DNA from: Acidobacteriota bacterium
GTDB lineage: Bacteria > Acidobacteriota > Terriglobia > Terriglobales > Acidobacteriaceae
Length of the DNA stretch: 26,286 bases
Direction: 5' to 3'
Assembly: GCA_021780095.1 (NCBI GenBank)
Contig: JAJXZK010000189.1
Location: forward strand, 1 to 26,286
The position numbers were made by a program, and so were the translations under genes. Each line of letters opens with the position of its first letter. Position 1 is the first letter of the stretch. Under the pieces are notes generated by a model that searched no databases, was not told the origin of the DNA, and was given only the letters and a program-made list of their open reading frames with translations. This document shows, in pieces, positions 8,448-17,165 of this stretch.

Positions 8448-9908
8448 ATGAAGCTATTGTGGACCACATTGGCAGCCGGTTTGTTCCTGGCGCTGTGTAC
8501 GTTGCATGGAGCCTCGGGAGCCGATGCAAGCCCCGTCGCACCCATTGGATACACCAGTTCTCGATCGAACCCAGCGATCCTATTCGTTGAAGCTCCCACG
8601 GTGGCATCTACCCGTCTTACGCAGCGGTTCCCGCAAGGAAGCGGCCTGGTATGCCTGCGACCGGGCGATAGATCAGCCGCCGCGGTACCGCTCACCCCAG
8701 GATTTTTTGCCGTCGCCGATCCCCAGGTCTCCTTCGACGGCAGCCGAATACTTTTTTCCGCCCGGCGGGCGAAAGGCGATTCCTGGCAGATTTGGGAGAT
8801 GGCATCGGACGGGTCGGGGCTACGCCAGGTGTCGCAGGGCGCGGGTGATTGCCTCGAACCCAAGTATCTGCCGCAGAACCAGATTGTCTATACCTTCCTC
8901 AGCGGCACCGGCCATCTGCAACAATCAGCGGTCTATGTAAGCCGGATGGATGGATCGGACGCTCATCCAATCACGTTTGGCCCAGGAAATTTTCAGGTGG
9001 AGACGGTGCTGCGCAGCGCACGTATCCTGGTTTCGGCCGAGGCGCCGTTGGTTCCGGGTACCACCGCAAGAAGGTCGCGTACGCTATTCACGCTGCGACC
9101 GGATGGATCGGGCCTGGCGCTGCTTCGCGCCGACGCAACGATCAAGAGCGGCGGCGGCGCGATCGAGCTGGCGGACGGAACGATTTTGTTTCTCGAGACG
9201 TCTGGAAATTCTGCAGGCGGGCAACTGGCATCGATCCGGCAGGGAGCGTTGCGCGCCTCCAACTTAACCAGGCCGCTGTCGGACTATGCCTCCGCGGAAC
9301 AGCTTCAGAACACCACATTAGTCGTCGCCAAGAGGGATTCGGCGCGCTCGAAAAATCGCAATTTTGACCTCTACGCATTCGATCTCGCCAGCAAGTCGGT
9401 GGGAGATTTGCTCTATCAAAACACACATGCTTCCAGCGTGCAGGCCGTCCCGCTGGTTCCACATGCCCTGCCGCAAATCTACTGGAGCATTCTCCATCCA
9501 ACAGCGCAGACCGGGCGCATTCTCTGCCTGGACTCCTACATTTCACAAGATGTGGCGAGCGGTCGTCTGGCAGGACGCATCGCGAAGGTTCGCGTTTTGA
9601 CGCTGGAACAACCGGGAAATCGTGAGCGCATCGTGGGCGATGCTCCGGTTGAATCCGATGGATCGTTTTATGCGACGGTCCCTGCGGATACGCCGATTCG
9701 ATTCGAGCTGCTGGGACCCCAGGGAGAGCTCCTGCACGCGCAGCGTAGCTGGATCTGGGTGCGCAATGGCGAAGATCGCGGCTGCCAGGGGTGTCACGAC
9801 AGTCCGGCTCTCGCCCCAGCAAATCATTTTCCAATGGCACTGCGGCGTTTCGATACACCCACGCCGCTAGGCAACGTGATGCGCGCGCAACGCGAGGGGC
9901 AACGATGA
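8448..9908 (+). CDS. Exported propeller protein with HzsA-like middle domain and one c-type heme site
   Basis: The 486-residue product has a signal peptide (MKLLWTTLAAGLFLALCTLHG). TolB/PD40-like propeller blades follow at about residues 60-380, with strings such as PQVSFDGSRILFSARRA and QIWEMASDGSGLRQVS. Near the C-terminus is the segment VESDGSFYATVPADTPIRFE followed by CQGCH (C446, C449, H450), which would bind one c-type heme. This order, propeller then a middle domain of the PVEADGS...VPADTP type then CxxCH, is that of the hydrazine synthase alpha-subunit family, whose relatives are widespread outside anammox bacteria. The second, C-terminal heme domain of true HzsA is absent, so hydrazine synthesis is not implied. 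It probably transfers electrons or binds a redox partner in the periplasm. The stop overlaps the next start by ATGA. No strong Shine-Dalgarno was seen. Confidence 0.75.
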   Translation: MKLLWTTLAAGLFLALCTLHGASGADASPVAPIGYTSSRSNPAILFVEAPTVASTRLTQRFPQGSGLVCLRPGDRSAAAVPLTPGFFAVADPQVSFDGSRILFSARRAKGDSWQIWEMASDGSGLRQVSQGAGDCLEPKYLPQNQIVYTFLSGTGHLQQSAVYVSRMDGSDAHPITFGPGNFQVETVLRSARILVSAEAPLVPGTTARRSRTLFTLRPDGSGLALLRADATIKSGGGAIELADGTILFLETSGNSAGGQLASIRQGALRASNLTRPLSDYASAEQLQNTTLVVAKRDSARSKNRNFDLYAFDLASKSVGDLLYQNTHASSVQAVPLVPHALPQIYWSILHPTAQTGRILCLDSYISQDVASGRLAGRIAKVRVLTLEQPGNRERIVGDAPVESDGSFYATVPADTPIRFELLGPQGELLHAQRSWIWVRNGEDRGCQGCHDSPALAPANHFPMALRRFDTPTPLGNVMRAQREGQR

Positions 9909-11632
9909 GAACATCTTCACGCCAGCTTGTATCTGGAGTCGCATCGACATCGGTTCTGCTGATGATGACGGCGGTTGGAATTCTCTTTGGGCAAAGCGCT
10001 AATCCTGCCTCGACTCCTGCGCCCTCCCCATTGCCGCAGTTTGAAGATGTGACGCAGAAGTCCGGAATCAATTTCCGTCAATCGTTCGGCGAAAAGGATT
10101 TGAGTTCGATTCTCGAAGGCGCCGGTTCCGGCTGCGCCTGGCTTGACTACAACAATGACGGTCTGCTCGATCTGTATGTCGTCAGCGGACGCTATATTCC
10201 GGGAGTCACCGACCACTCCGCGCCTGACGGCAAGGACGCTACGAATCATCTGTATCGCAACAATGGCAACGGAACGTTTACCGATGTGACTGCCACGGCG
10301 GGCGTCGCTGGAAAAGGTTTTGGCGTGGGAGTGACTGCGGGCGATTTCGACAACGATGGCAACGAAGATTTGTACGTCACCAACTACAACTCCGCCATTC
10401 TGTACCACAACAACGGGAATGGGACGTTTACCGATGTCACGGCAAAAGCCGGCCTGGAAAATCCATTTTTTGGAACGGGAGCGGCATTTGTCGACTACGA
10501 CCGTGACGGGCGCTTGGATCTTTTTGTCGGAAATTATTTGGACTTCGATCCAAAGTATCGGCAGTATTACACCGCGCAGCACTATCCGGGCCCACTCGGC
10601 TACGCTCCAGAAACGAACCGGCTATTCCATAATAATGGCGACGGGACATTCACCGATGTATCGAAGGCGTCGGGGATTGCCAGCCAAACGGGGCGGGCAA
10701 TGGGCATCACCATCGGCGATTACGACAACGACGGATGGCCGGACATCTACATCGCCAACGATACGATGCCGAGCTTTCTGTATCACAACAACCACAACGG
10801 CACGTTCACCGATGTGGCTTCCAATCTCTACGTGGCCTATGGGCAAAATGGCGAAGCTTCGACCGCGATGGGCCCCATTTTCGGCGACTATAACAACGAT
10901 GGATGGCAGGATCTGTTTGTTTCCGACGCGCACTTCCACCGGTTTTATCAAAACTCCGGCAAAGCCGGAGGCGAATTTCAGGACGTGACGAATGCCTCCG
11001 GCGTAGGCGCGGTGTCGGGTCAGTTTGTTGGCTGGGGGGATGGATTTTTTGACTTCGATAACGATGGATGGAAAGACTTGTTCATCCTGAATGGCGGCAT
11101 GGTGTGGCTGGTGCCGATGCCAAGTTCCATGCTGCGCAACGATGGTGACGGCAGCTTCACGGATGTTTCCCTGCATGCGGGAGATTTCTTTCGTACGCAG
11201 ATTGTCGGCCGCGGCGCCTGCTTCGCCGACTACGACAACGACGGATATATCGACGCGTTTGTGACCACGCTGGGGGGCAAGGGCATTTTGCTGCACAACA
11301 CGCCGCCCGTGGGAAAACGAAACCACTGGCTGACGATCAAGCTCATTGGCACGCGCAGCAATCGCGATGGCTATGGCGCGAGCCTGGAGGCGGACACTGG
11401 ATCGCTGCACCAGTTTGTCCAATCGACGTCAGAAAACGGATATCTTTCGCAGAGTGATCCACGGCCGCATTTCGGGCTGGGGGCAGCCACAAAGGTGGAC
11501 ACGCTGATCATTCATTGGCCCAGCGGGACCGTGCAGACGTTGAAGGACGTTCGCGCCGACCAGATTCTGACCGTCACGGAACCGGCGGGTCCGGCTGTCG
11601 ACGCAGCAACGAAAAACGGGACTGCGCCATGA
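9905..11632 (+). CDS. Exported CRTAC1-family protein (FG-GAP/VCBS repeats plus UnbV/ASPIC domain)
   Basis: 575 residues from the ATG at 9905, which overlaps the upstream stop as ATGA and is preceded by GAGGGG (9893-9898). The frame is open further upstream, but the signal peptide (MRTSSRQLVSG... to about FGQS) fixes this start. The body is an integrin-alpha-like propeller with repeated calcium-loop motifs of the form DYNNDGLLDLYV, DFDNDGNEDLYV and DYDNDGWPDIYI, alternating with NNGNGTFTDV strands. The last ~90 residues (YGASLEADTGS...GYLSQSDPRPHFGLG...IHWPSG) form the UnbV/ASPIC domain. Unlike the two relatives at 20823 and 23889 it lacks the paired cysteines before the CGP-type loop (here PGPLGY). 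Its function in bacteria is unknown; a calcium-dependent binding or scaffold role outside the membrane is likely. Confidence 0.85.
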   Translation: MRTSSRQLVSGVASTSVLLMMTAVGILFGQSANPASTPAPSPLPQFEDVTQKSGINFRQSFGEKDLSSILEGAGSGCAWLDYNNDGLLDLYVVSGRYIPGVTDHSAPDGKDATNHLYRNNGNGTFTDVTATAGVAGKGFGVGVTAGDFDNDGNEDLYVTNYNSAILYHNNGNGTFTDVTAKAGLENPFFGTGAAFVDYDRDGRLDLFVGNYLDFDPKYRQYYTAQHYPGPLGYAPETNRLFHNNGDGTFTDVSKASGIASQTGRAMGITIGDYDNDGWPDIYIANDTMPSFLYHNNHNGTFTDVASNLYVAYGQNGEASTAMGPIFGDYNNDGWQDLFVSDAHFHRFYQNSGKAGGEFQDVTNASGVGAVSGQFVGWGDGFFDFDNDGWKDLFILNGGMVWLVPMPSSMLRNDGDGSFTDVSLHAGDFFRTQIVGRGACFADYDNDGYIDAFVTTLGGKGILLHNTPPVGKRNHWLTIKLIGTRSNRDGYGASLEADTGSLHQFVQSTSENGYLSQSDPRPHFGLGAATKVDTLIIHWPSGTVQTLKDVRADQILTVTEPAGPAVDAATKNGTAP

Positions 11633-13608
11633 GTATTCGGCGTGCTAGTTCGGCGACAAGAGGCGGCCGGCGGTCGACGTTGTATGTCGGCGGCAGTCTG
11701 GCTCTCCTCCTGATCGTCGCGATTTTGTGGCAGCCAGGAGTTGCTGCCGCTCCGCAACGGCGCGATTCCTATTCCGGCAATGCTCTACCGCGCTCGAAAT
11801 ATCTGAGTCCGGTGGCCATGACGCTTTCTCCAGACGGCCACTGGCTCTACATCGAGTGCGAGGACAGCGATCAGGTGCTGCAGGTGGACACGCGAACACA
11901 GCAAGTAACGCGACGGATTCGCGTGGGTCGAATGCCACGGGGTATCACGATTTCGCCCGACGGAAAAGCGCTCTACGTTTCGAACGAAAACAGCAACGAT
12001 GTGACGGAAATCGACGCTGGGACGTTTCAGACTCGCCGAACGCTCGCTGTTGGCTGGGGGCCGGTGGGACTGACCACTGATCGCTCAGGGAAGATCTTGT
12101 ATGTGGCGAATACGCTGGGCGATGACATCTCCGTGGTGGATCTGCAGACCGGGCGGGAACTGAAGCGGCTGCAGGCGGGACATTATCCGGAATATGTAGC
12201 GCTTTCGCGGGACGGAAGCCGCGTCTACATTGCCAACCTGCTGGCACGGGTGACGCCTGCCGATGAGCCGCCAGTGTCGGAGCTGACCGTCATCGACACC
12301 CGCGCGCAGATGGTTTCAGCGCGTGTCGACGTGCCGGGAGTAATCCAGATGCGGCACATCACGGAGCTGCCGCCCAGTGCCGGCGGATATCTTCTGATCC
12401 CGTTCATGCGGCCGAAGAACTTGAATCCGCTTGTACAGATTCAACAAGGATGGTATCTGACGCATGGCCTGGCGGTGATTCGACCCGCGGCGAATGCTTC
12501 GGATGGACCGAAACGGTATCACGTAGCGGAGGTGCTGCTGGACGACATCGATCATTATTATGCCGATGGTTTTGGAGTTGCCGTCACGCCCAATGGACGC
12601 TGGGCGCTGGTAACGGCTTCCGGAGCCAATGTCGTGTCCGTCATCGACACGGCCAGACTTCGCCGCCTGTTGCTGAGTCCACCTCCTGCTCGGCAACAGG
12701 ATCTGGCGAATCGACTGGATTCCGCCACTCACTTCGTCACAGAACGTTTGCCGGTGGGACGGAACCCGACCGACGTCGTCGCCTCTGGGGATGACCGGTT
12801 TGCATATATCGCCAATCGCATGGATGACACCGTAAGCGTGGTCGATATGGAGACGATGCGAGTCGCGTCGACGATCGACCTTGGCGGCCCGAAAGAAATT
12901 TCGCGCCAGCGCAGCGGCGAGCGGCTCTTCTTCAGCGCCAGTCACTGCTACCAGGGGCAGATGGCGTGTGCGAGCTGCCATCCGCATGAAGGTCTCTCCG
13001 ACGGATTGGCGTGGAGCCTGGAAACACCGCAGCTGGGACGCGATGTCGTGGAAAATCGCACCCTCTACAGCATCGATGGGACTTCGCCCTTCAAATGGAA
13101 CGGGAAGAACCCGAACCTGCAGACGCAGGATGGACCGAGAACCGCAATGTACATTTTTCGCTCGCAGGGATTTAGCTCGACAGAGGTAAACGATCTGGTG
13201 ACCTATTTGCTGACGCTGCGGCTGCCGCGCAATCCGCACTTGGCCGCCGACGGACAGTTGACCGAAGCTCAGGCGCGCGGCCGCGAGATATTCTTCCGCG
13301 ACAAAACCATGGATGGCAAGCTGATTCCGCCACTCGATCGGTGCTACACCTGTCATTCGCCGCAGACGCATTACACATCGCGAGTGCTGATGGACGTCGG
13401 AACTGGGACGCGCGACGACACCATTCGGGCGTTCGATATTCCACAACTGGAAGGCGTGGTGACGCGGCCGCCTTACCTGCACAATGGCGAAGCACTGGAG
13501 CTGGAAGATATCTGGACGAAGTTCAATCCAAATGACAAGCACGGGATTACGTCTGACCTGAACAAAGCGCAGCTCAATGACCTGATTGAGTTTTTGAAGA
13601 CACTATGA
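11629..13608 (+). CDS. YVTN-type beta-propeller fused to a diheme cytochrome c (MauG/CCP-like)
   Basis: 659 residues, starting at the ATGA overlap (11629). The N-terminus has a basic stretch and a hydrophobic segment (LYVGGSLALLLIVAILW) that is a signal peptide or anchor. Residues about 50-440 carry YVTN-type propeller repeats (ISPDGKALYVSNENSNDV, DRSGKILYVANTLGDDIS, GDDRFAYIANRMDDTVSV). The C-terminal third has two c-type heme sites, CASCH (C447/C450/H451) and CYTCH (C572/C575/H576), and the FDIPQLEGVVTRPPYLHNGE stretch typical of the MauG/cytochrome c peroxidase family. MauG-like enzymes oxidise peroxide or protein-bound substrates, and shorter relatives simply carry electrons. In this operon it is a candidate electron acceptor for the GMC dehydrogenase or an oxidase maturing a partner. 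Which of the two is not determinable here. Confidence 0.85.
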   Translation: MSIRRASSATRGGRRSTLYVGGSLALLLIVAILWQPGVAAAPQRRDSYSGNALPRSKYLSPVAMTLSPDGHWLYIECEDSDQVLQVDTRTQQVTRRIRVGRMPRGITISPDGKALYVSNENSNDVTEIDAGTFQTRRTLAVGWGPVGLTTDRSGKILYVANTLGDDISVVDLQTGRELKRLQAGHYPEYVALSRDGSRVYIANLLARVTPADEPPVSELTVIDTRAQMVSARVDVPGVIQMRHITELPPSAGGYLLIPFMRPKNLNPLVQIQQGWYLTHGLAVIRPAANASDGPKRYHVAEVLLDDIDHYYADGFGVAVTPNGRWALVTASGANVVSVIDTARLRRLLLSPPPARQQDLANRLDSATHFVTERLPVGRNPTDVVASGDDRFAYIANRMDDTVSVVDMETMRVASTIDLGGPKEISRQRSGERLFFSASHCYQGQMACASCHPHEGLSDGLAWSLETPQLGRDVVENRTLYSIDGTSPFKWNGKNPNLQTQDGPRTAMYIFRSQGFSSTEVNDLVTYLLTLRLPRNPHLAADGQLTEAQARGREIFFRDKTMDGKLIPPLDRCYTCHSPQTHYTSRVLMDVGTGTRDDTIRAFDIPQLEGVVTRPPYLHNGEALELEDIWTKFNPNDKHGITSDLNKAQLNDLIEFLKTL

Positions 13609-14789
13609 CACGCCGATCGGAGAATTCGATGGAACGGACAAGAACACTATCCCCGATACGCAATCTACTGTGGATCGTCGGGCTCCTGATTGTCGGCACA
13701 ACCTCGGCGGCGGCGCAGAATGCTTCCTATTACGCCCAGTGGGTGAACTACACCTCGGCCAACGGGTTTCCGCCGGGCGAAGTGTACTGCGTCACGGTGG
13801 ATGGCAATCGGGTATGGGCAGGCACGGGGCATGGATTGGTGCTGCTGGAGGATGGTCGCGTGAAGAAAATCTTCACGACAAAAGATGGATTGTCCGGCAT
13901 GGCGGTAATGTCCGTCGCGGTAGACAAACAAACGGGGGCGGTATGGATTGGGACCTTTGGCGGACTCAGCCGCTACTCCGGCGGCCAGTTTACAAGCTAC
14001 ACCAACCTGAGTAGCGGTCTGGCGAATGACCTGGTGTATGGCGTGGCTGTGCAGGGAAAATATCTCTGGGTGGCCACCACGGCGGGCGTGAACCGTCTGG
14101 ACACGTACACCGGAACGTGGGAAATCTTCAATGAATCGAATGCACCATTTGAAGAACCGTGGGCGTATGGGATTTCCGTCGGCGCGAAGAAAGTCTATTT
14201 CGCGGTGTGGGGCGGCGGCGTGCTGGCCTACGACCTGGCGAATCATTATTGGAAGCCGTACACCGATCCAGATGGACAAATGGAACTGGTTTTGTATCGC
14301 AATCAGGGGTTGATTCACAACATTGTCAGCAGCGTTTCATGGAACCCGGATACAAAGACCTTCTGGGCCTCCACCTATTTTGGCCTAAGCAGCTATGACG
14401 GGCGAAATTGGCATAACTATCTGAAGAAGGATAGCGGCCTCCCCTCGAATTTCATCAATGCCGTAAAGTCGCGGGGCGATGAAGTATGGGCGTGCACGCA
14501 GAAGGGGCTCGGCGAGTTCAACACGAAGTCTAATACCTGGGTGACGTATCGGCCGAATGCAAAATCCGGACGCGGAGAAATTCTACTGACACGTGCGGAC
14601 GGCAGCAAACATCGTATGGAATCCGCGACAACGCTGGCGCATAACTACATTCTCAATCTCGACTTTCAAGGGGACGATATTTGGGTAGCTACGGCGAATG
14701 GGCTGAGCCACGGCATGCGACAGACTTCAAAACAGTCGCCGCGGATGCAGCACGAGAAGCCGGCGCCCGCAGGAGATGGAGAGAAATGA
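13605..14789 (+). CDS. Exported stand-alone Reg_prop (two-component-regulator-propeller) protein
   Basis: 394 residues with a signal peptide (LLWIVGLLIVGTTSAAAQN). The rest is a propeller of blades of the type VWAGTGHGLVLLEDGRV, VWIGTFGGLSRYSGGQF, LWVATTAGVNRLDTYTG and VWACTQKGLGEFNTKS, ending at IWVATANGLSH. This is the sensor-side repeat found in hybrid two-component kinases, but no transmembrane helix, kinase or DNA-binding module follows, so it is probably a soluble periplasmic binding protein. The start is placed at the ATGA overlap with the upstream gene. A second ATG at 13629 has a better-spaced GGAG (13619-13622) and would still keep the signal peptide. Confidence 0.8.
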   Translation: MTRRSENSMERTRTLSPIRNLLWIVGLLIVGTTSAAAQNASYYAQWVNYTSANGFPPGEVYCVTVDGNRVWAGTGHGLVLLEDGRVKKIFTTKDGLSGMAVMSVAVDKQTGAVWIGTFGGLSRYSGGQFTSYTNLSSGLANDLVYGVAVQGKYLWVATTAGVNRLDTYTGTWEIFNESNAPFEEPWAYGISVGAKKVYFAVWGGGVLAYDLANHYWKPYTDPDGQMELVLYRNQGLIHNIVSSVSWNPDTKTFWASTYFGLSSYDGRNWHNYLKKDSGLPSNFINAVKSRGDEVWACTQKGLGEFNTKSNTWVTYRPNAKSGRGEILLTRADGSKHRMESATTLAHNYILNLDFQGDDIWVATANGLSHGMRQTSKQSPRMQHEKPAPAGDGEK

Positions 14790-15724
14790 TGCGAAGAAGA
14801 ATTTCCGGGCAAGTGAACCTGGAGGATCTGACGCGAATTTGCCCGATCCTCAGCCGCAGAAACCATCCTGAGTTCGAAGGTGAGCGACAACTTGAAGTGG
14901 AAGTGGCCGGAGTGCGATTTGGCGCCGGAGTTCCGGTTGTGATCGCGGGCCCCTGCGCGGTCGAAAGCGAGCAGCAGACGATGGAGTTGGCGCGTAGCGT
15001 TCGGGCTGCCGGCGCGGACATGTTGCGCGGAGGAGCGTACAAGCCGAGGACATCGCCGCACGATTTTCAAGGTCTGGGCCTGGATGGATTGAAGATTCTG
15101 CGCGCAGCGAGCGATGAGACTGGCCTGCCATTGGTAACAGAAGTGATGGACGTGCGACTGGTTGGGCTGGTCGCCGAGTATGCGGATATGCTGCAGATCG
15201 GTTCGCGAAACATGCAAAATTATCCGCTGCTGGTGGAAGCTGGCCGTTCCGGAAAACCGGTGCTGCTGAAGCGCGGCATGGCAGCCAGTTTGTGTGAATG
15301 GCTGGGCGCCGCGGAGTATATCGCGAACGAAGGAAATCTGAAGATTGTTCTGTGCGAGCGCGGGATCAAGACGCATGGAGCCAGCGAATATTGCCGATAT
15401 CTTCTCGACTTGAACGTGATCCAGGCAGCGCATGAGGAGACGTTTCTGCCGATCGTGGTGGATCCCAGTCACGCCACGGGAGTGGCCACCGCTGTGGAGT
15501 CGGCAAGTCGCGCCGCGATCGAGTTTGGCAGCGACGGCCTCATCATCGAGGTCTCCAACTATGGCGTTGAGGCGGGAGTTCCGCGGCCACTGTGCGATGC
15601 GGACCAGGCGATCTCTCCGGCGACGCTGCGCAGAATTGTTGCTTTCATCCTAAATCGCGAACGTAATTCAGAGGCTGAGGTCGCCGTGGTGAACGCCGGC
15701 GAGCCGGAATCGCGACGCCGATGA
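14786..15724 (+). CDS. DAHP synthase-type aldolase (AroF/type I-beta core), catalytic domain only
   Basis: Class predicted to condense phosphoenolpyruvate with erythrose 4-phosphate, the first step of the shikimate pathway, in the cytosol. The frame opens at 14681, but the ATGA overlap at 14786 with AGGAG at 14771 gives a 312-residue protein beginning MMRRRISGQV. Conserved elements are GPCAVES (metal ligand C57), YKPRTSP, EVMD, QIGSRNMQNYPLL, KRGMA, CERGIKT, DPSHATG (H229), IIEV (E255) and LCDADQ (D271). Two features are unusual. The ~60-residue ferredoxin-like regulatory domain of Thermotoga-type enzymes is missing. The usual VHPEPEKALSD-like loop between the last two metal ligands is replaced by a longer loop (VSNYGVEAGVPRPLCD). 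It could be an unregulated DAHP synthase or a paralogue with a different sugar-phosphate acceptor. It is the only clearly cytosolic enzyme in the operon. Confidence 0.85.
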   Translation: MMRRRISGQVNLEDLTRICPILSRRNHPEFEGERQLEVEVAGVRFGAGVPVVIAGPCAVESEQQTMELARSVRAAGADMLRGGAYKPRTSPHDFQGLGLDGLKILRAASDETGLPLVTEVMDVRLVGLVAEYADMLQIGSRNMQNYPLLVEAGRSGKPVLLKRGMAASLCEWLGAAEYIANEGNLKIVLCERGIKTHGASEYCRYLLDLNVIQAAHEETFLPIVVDPSHATGVATAVESASRAAIEFGSDGLIIEVSNYGVEAGVPRPLCDADQAISPATLRRIVAFILNRERNSEAEVAVVNAGEPESRRR

Positions 15725-15789
15725 ATAAAGGCCGACAAAGCTGCACGATCGCGAGACTTGCGCTGAGCAAGAGAGGAAAGAAGGTCGAG

Positions 15790-17148
15790 ATGGCGACAAC
15801 GGGAAAGGTTGCGGCGGTTCTTTTCATCGCGGTCGCGGTGCTGCTGCCGACGCGCGCCATGTCACAGTCCACTTTGAGCTCGAGCAGCCAGGTACAAGCG
15901 ACGCCCACGATGCCGTACGCAGATATGCCTCCGGCCGCAGTGCCCTACGGCCGCTTTCGCAAGCCATATAAGGAATGGTTCGTCGATCCTTCTACGCTGG
16001 ATTATAACGGCGCTGCGCGCGAACGGCCGGACGTCGGCCTGACCACATTGAAGACCGTGAACATTGGATTCCTGGGTCCGTTGGATGCGGACAACGTGGA
16101 CTCGCCTTATGGAATTGCCATGCTGCATGGATCACAGATGGCTGTGGACGAGGCCAACGCGCGCGGTGGCTATGAAGGGAAGCCTTTCGCCCTGAATGTA
16201 CACGACGATCTGCCGCTGTGGGGTGCCTCGTCGATGGCAATCGTGAATATGGTGTACAAGGATCACGATGTGGCCATGCTGGGCTCGGTCGATTCCGCGT
16301 CGACCCACATTGAGTTACGCGCCACTCTGAAACTGGAGCTCCCCATCGTCGATACGGCAACGAATGATCCCACCGTGACGCAAACGCGGATTCCTTGGCT
16401 GCTGCACAATTTTCCCGATGATCGCCAGCAAGGCTATGCGCTGGCTGACTACATCTTCATCCAGCGGCACCTGAAGCGTGTGGGAATTTTGCAGGTGAAC
16501 AATCGATATGGCCGCGCGGGGAAGGATGTCTTTTTCGAAACTGCGCGGCGAATCGGCCATCAACCCATCGTGGAAGTCTGGTTCGCGCAGGATGCTACGG
16601 ATTTTTCTGCGCAACTGGAAACCTTGAAAAGCTCTGGGATCGATGGGCTGGTGATCTGGGGGAATGCGTCGCAGGCGGGCTTGATCTTGAAGCAGATGCG
16701 GGCCATGGGCATGCAGCAACCTGTTTTTGCTGCCAGCCGCGCATGTTATCCGGAAGTGATAAAAATTGCAGGGCCGTCGGCGGAAGGCCTGGTGAGTATC
16801 AGCGCCATCGACCCAACGCGCACTGATCCCGCATGGCAGCAGTTTCGACAGCGCTTTGTCGATCGCTTTCATACAGAACCGGATGCATATGCGGCCTATG
16901 CGTATGACGGCATGAATATGCTGATCGCGGCGATTCAAACGGCTGGACCGAATCGCGGAAAGATCATGGATGCGATGCGGCAGTACGAGATGAATAGCTA
17001 CGCTGGCGTGAGTGGAAAGGCATTTTTCGATTACACGCTGAACAACATCGCGCCGCTCACATTTGCCCGAGTCCACAATGGTCAGCTTGAGTACTGGCCG
17101 GAACAACGGACCGACTGGAAAGGAAAACCGGCTCCGTTCTGGCGGTAA
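15790..17148 (+). CDS. Periplasmic branched-chain amino acid-type substrate-binding protein (first of a tandem pair)
   Basis: A type I periplasmic binding protein (Peripla_BP_6-like) of about 452 residues. The frame opens at an ATG overlapping the upstream stop (15721), but the ATG at 15790 has a far better ribosome site (GAAGG at 15780-15784) and puts the signal peptide (MATTGKVAAVLFIAVAVLLP) at the N-terminus. Family signatures are VNIGFLGPLD, GSQMAVDEANARGGYEGKPF, MLGSVDSASTH, VDTATNDPTVTQ, VGILQVNNRYGRAGKDVF, DGLVIWGNASQAGLILKQM and YAAYAYDGMNMLIAAIQ. There is no lipobox cysteine, so it should be soluble. No permease or ATPase gene is present in the window. The segment before the domain (YNGAARERPDVG) resembles that of the next gene, which suggests duplication or a shared partner. 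Confidence 0.85.
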   Translation: MATTGKVAAVLFIAVAVLLPTRAMSQSTLSSSSQVQATPTMPYADMPPAAVPYGRFRKPYKEWFVDPSTLDYNGAARERPDVGLTTLKTVNIGFLGPLDADNVDSPYGIAMLHGSQMAVDEANARGGYEGKPFALNVHDDLPLWGASSMAIVNMVYKDHDVAMLGSVDSASTHIELRATLKLELPIVDTATNDPTVTQTRIPWLLHNFPDDRQQGYALADYIFIQRHLKRVGILQVNNRYGRAGKDVFFETARRIGHQPIVEVWFAQDATDFSAQLETLKSSGIDGLVIWGNASQAGLILKQMRAMGMQQPVFAASRACYPEVIKIAGPSAEGLVSISAIDPTRTDPAWQQFRQRFVDRFHTEPDAYAAYAYDGMNMLIAAIQTAGPNRGKIMDAMRQYEMNSYAGVSGKAFFDYTLNNIAPLTFARVHNGQLEYWPEQRTDWKGKPAPFWR

Positions 17149-17165
17149 TCGGGAGCGACATTCTA

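Noticed and set aside
9791..9904. Upstream extension of the first CRTAC1 frame.
   Set aside because: The signal peptide begins at 9905 and the preceding codons overlap the heme-binding end of the upstream gene.
8448..9908. Hydrazine synthesis (anammox-type function) suggested by the HzsA-like protein.
   Set aside because: Only the first part of the alpha subunit is present, and no beta/gamma subunit or hydrazine dehydrogenase is seen; relatives occur widely outside anammox bacteria.
10141..11260. Repeated DNA units in the CRTAC1 genes considered as CRISPR or tandem repeats.
   Set aside because: They are degenerate at the DNA level and encode FG-GAP calcium loops in frame; no regular spacers.
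13605..14789. Two-component signalling gene.
   Set aside because: Only the Reg_prop propeller is present; no transmembrane helix, histidine kinase or response-regulator domain follows.
15721..15789. Upstream ATG of the first binding protein, overlapping the aldolase stop.
   Set aside because: There is no good Shine-Dalgarno before it, and 23 extra residues would precede the signal peptide; 15790 has a clear ribosome site. It remains possible as a coupled re-initiation codon.
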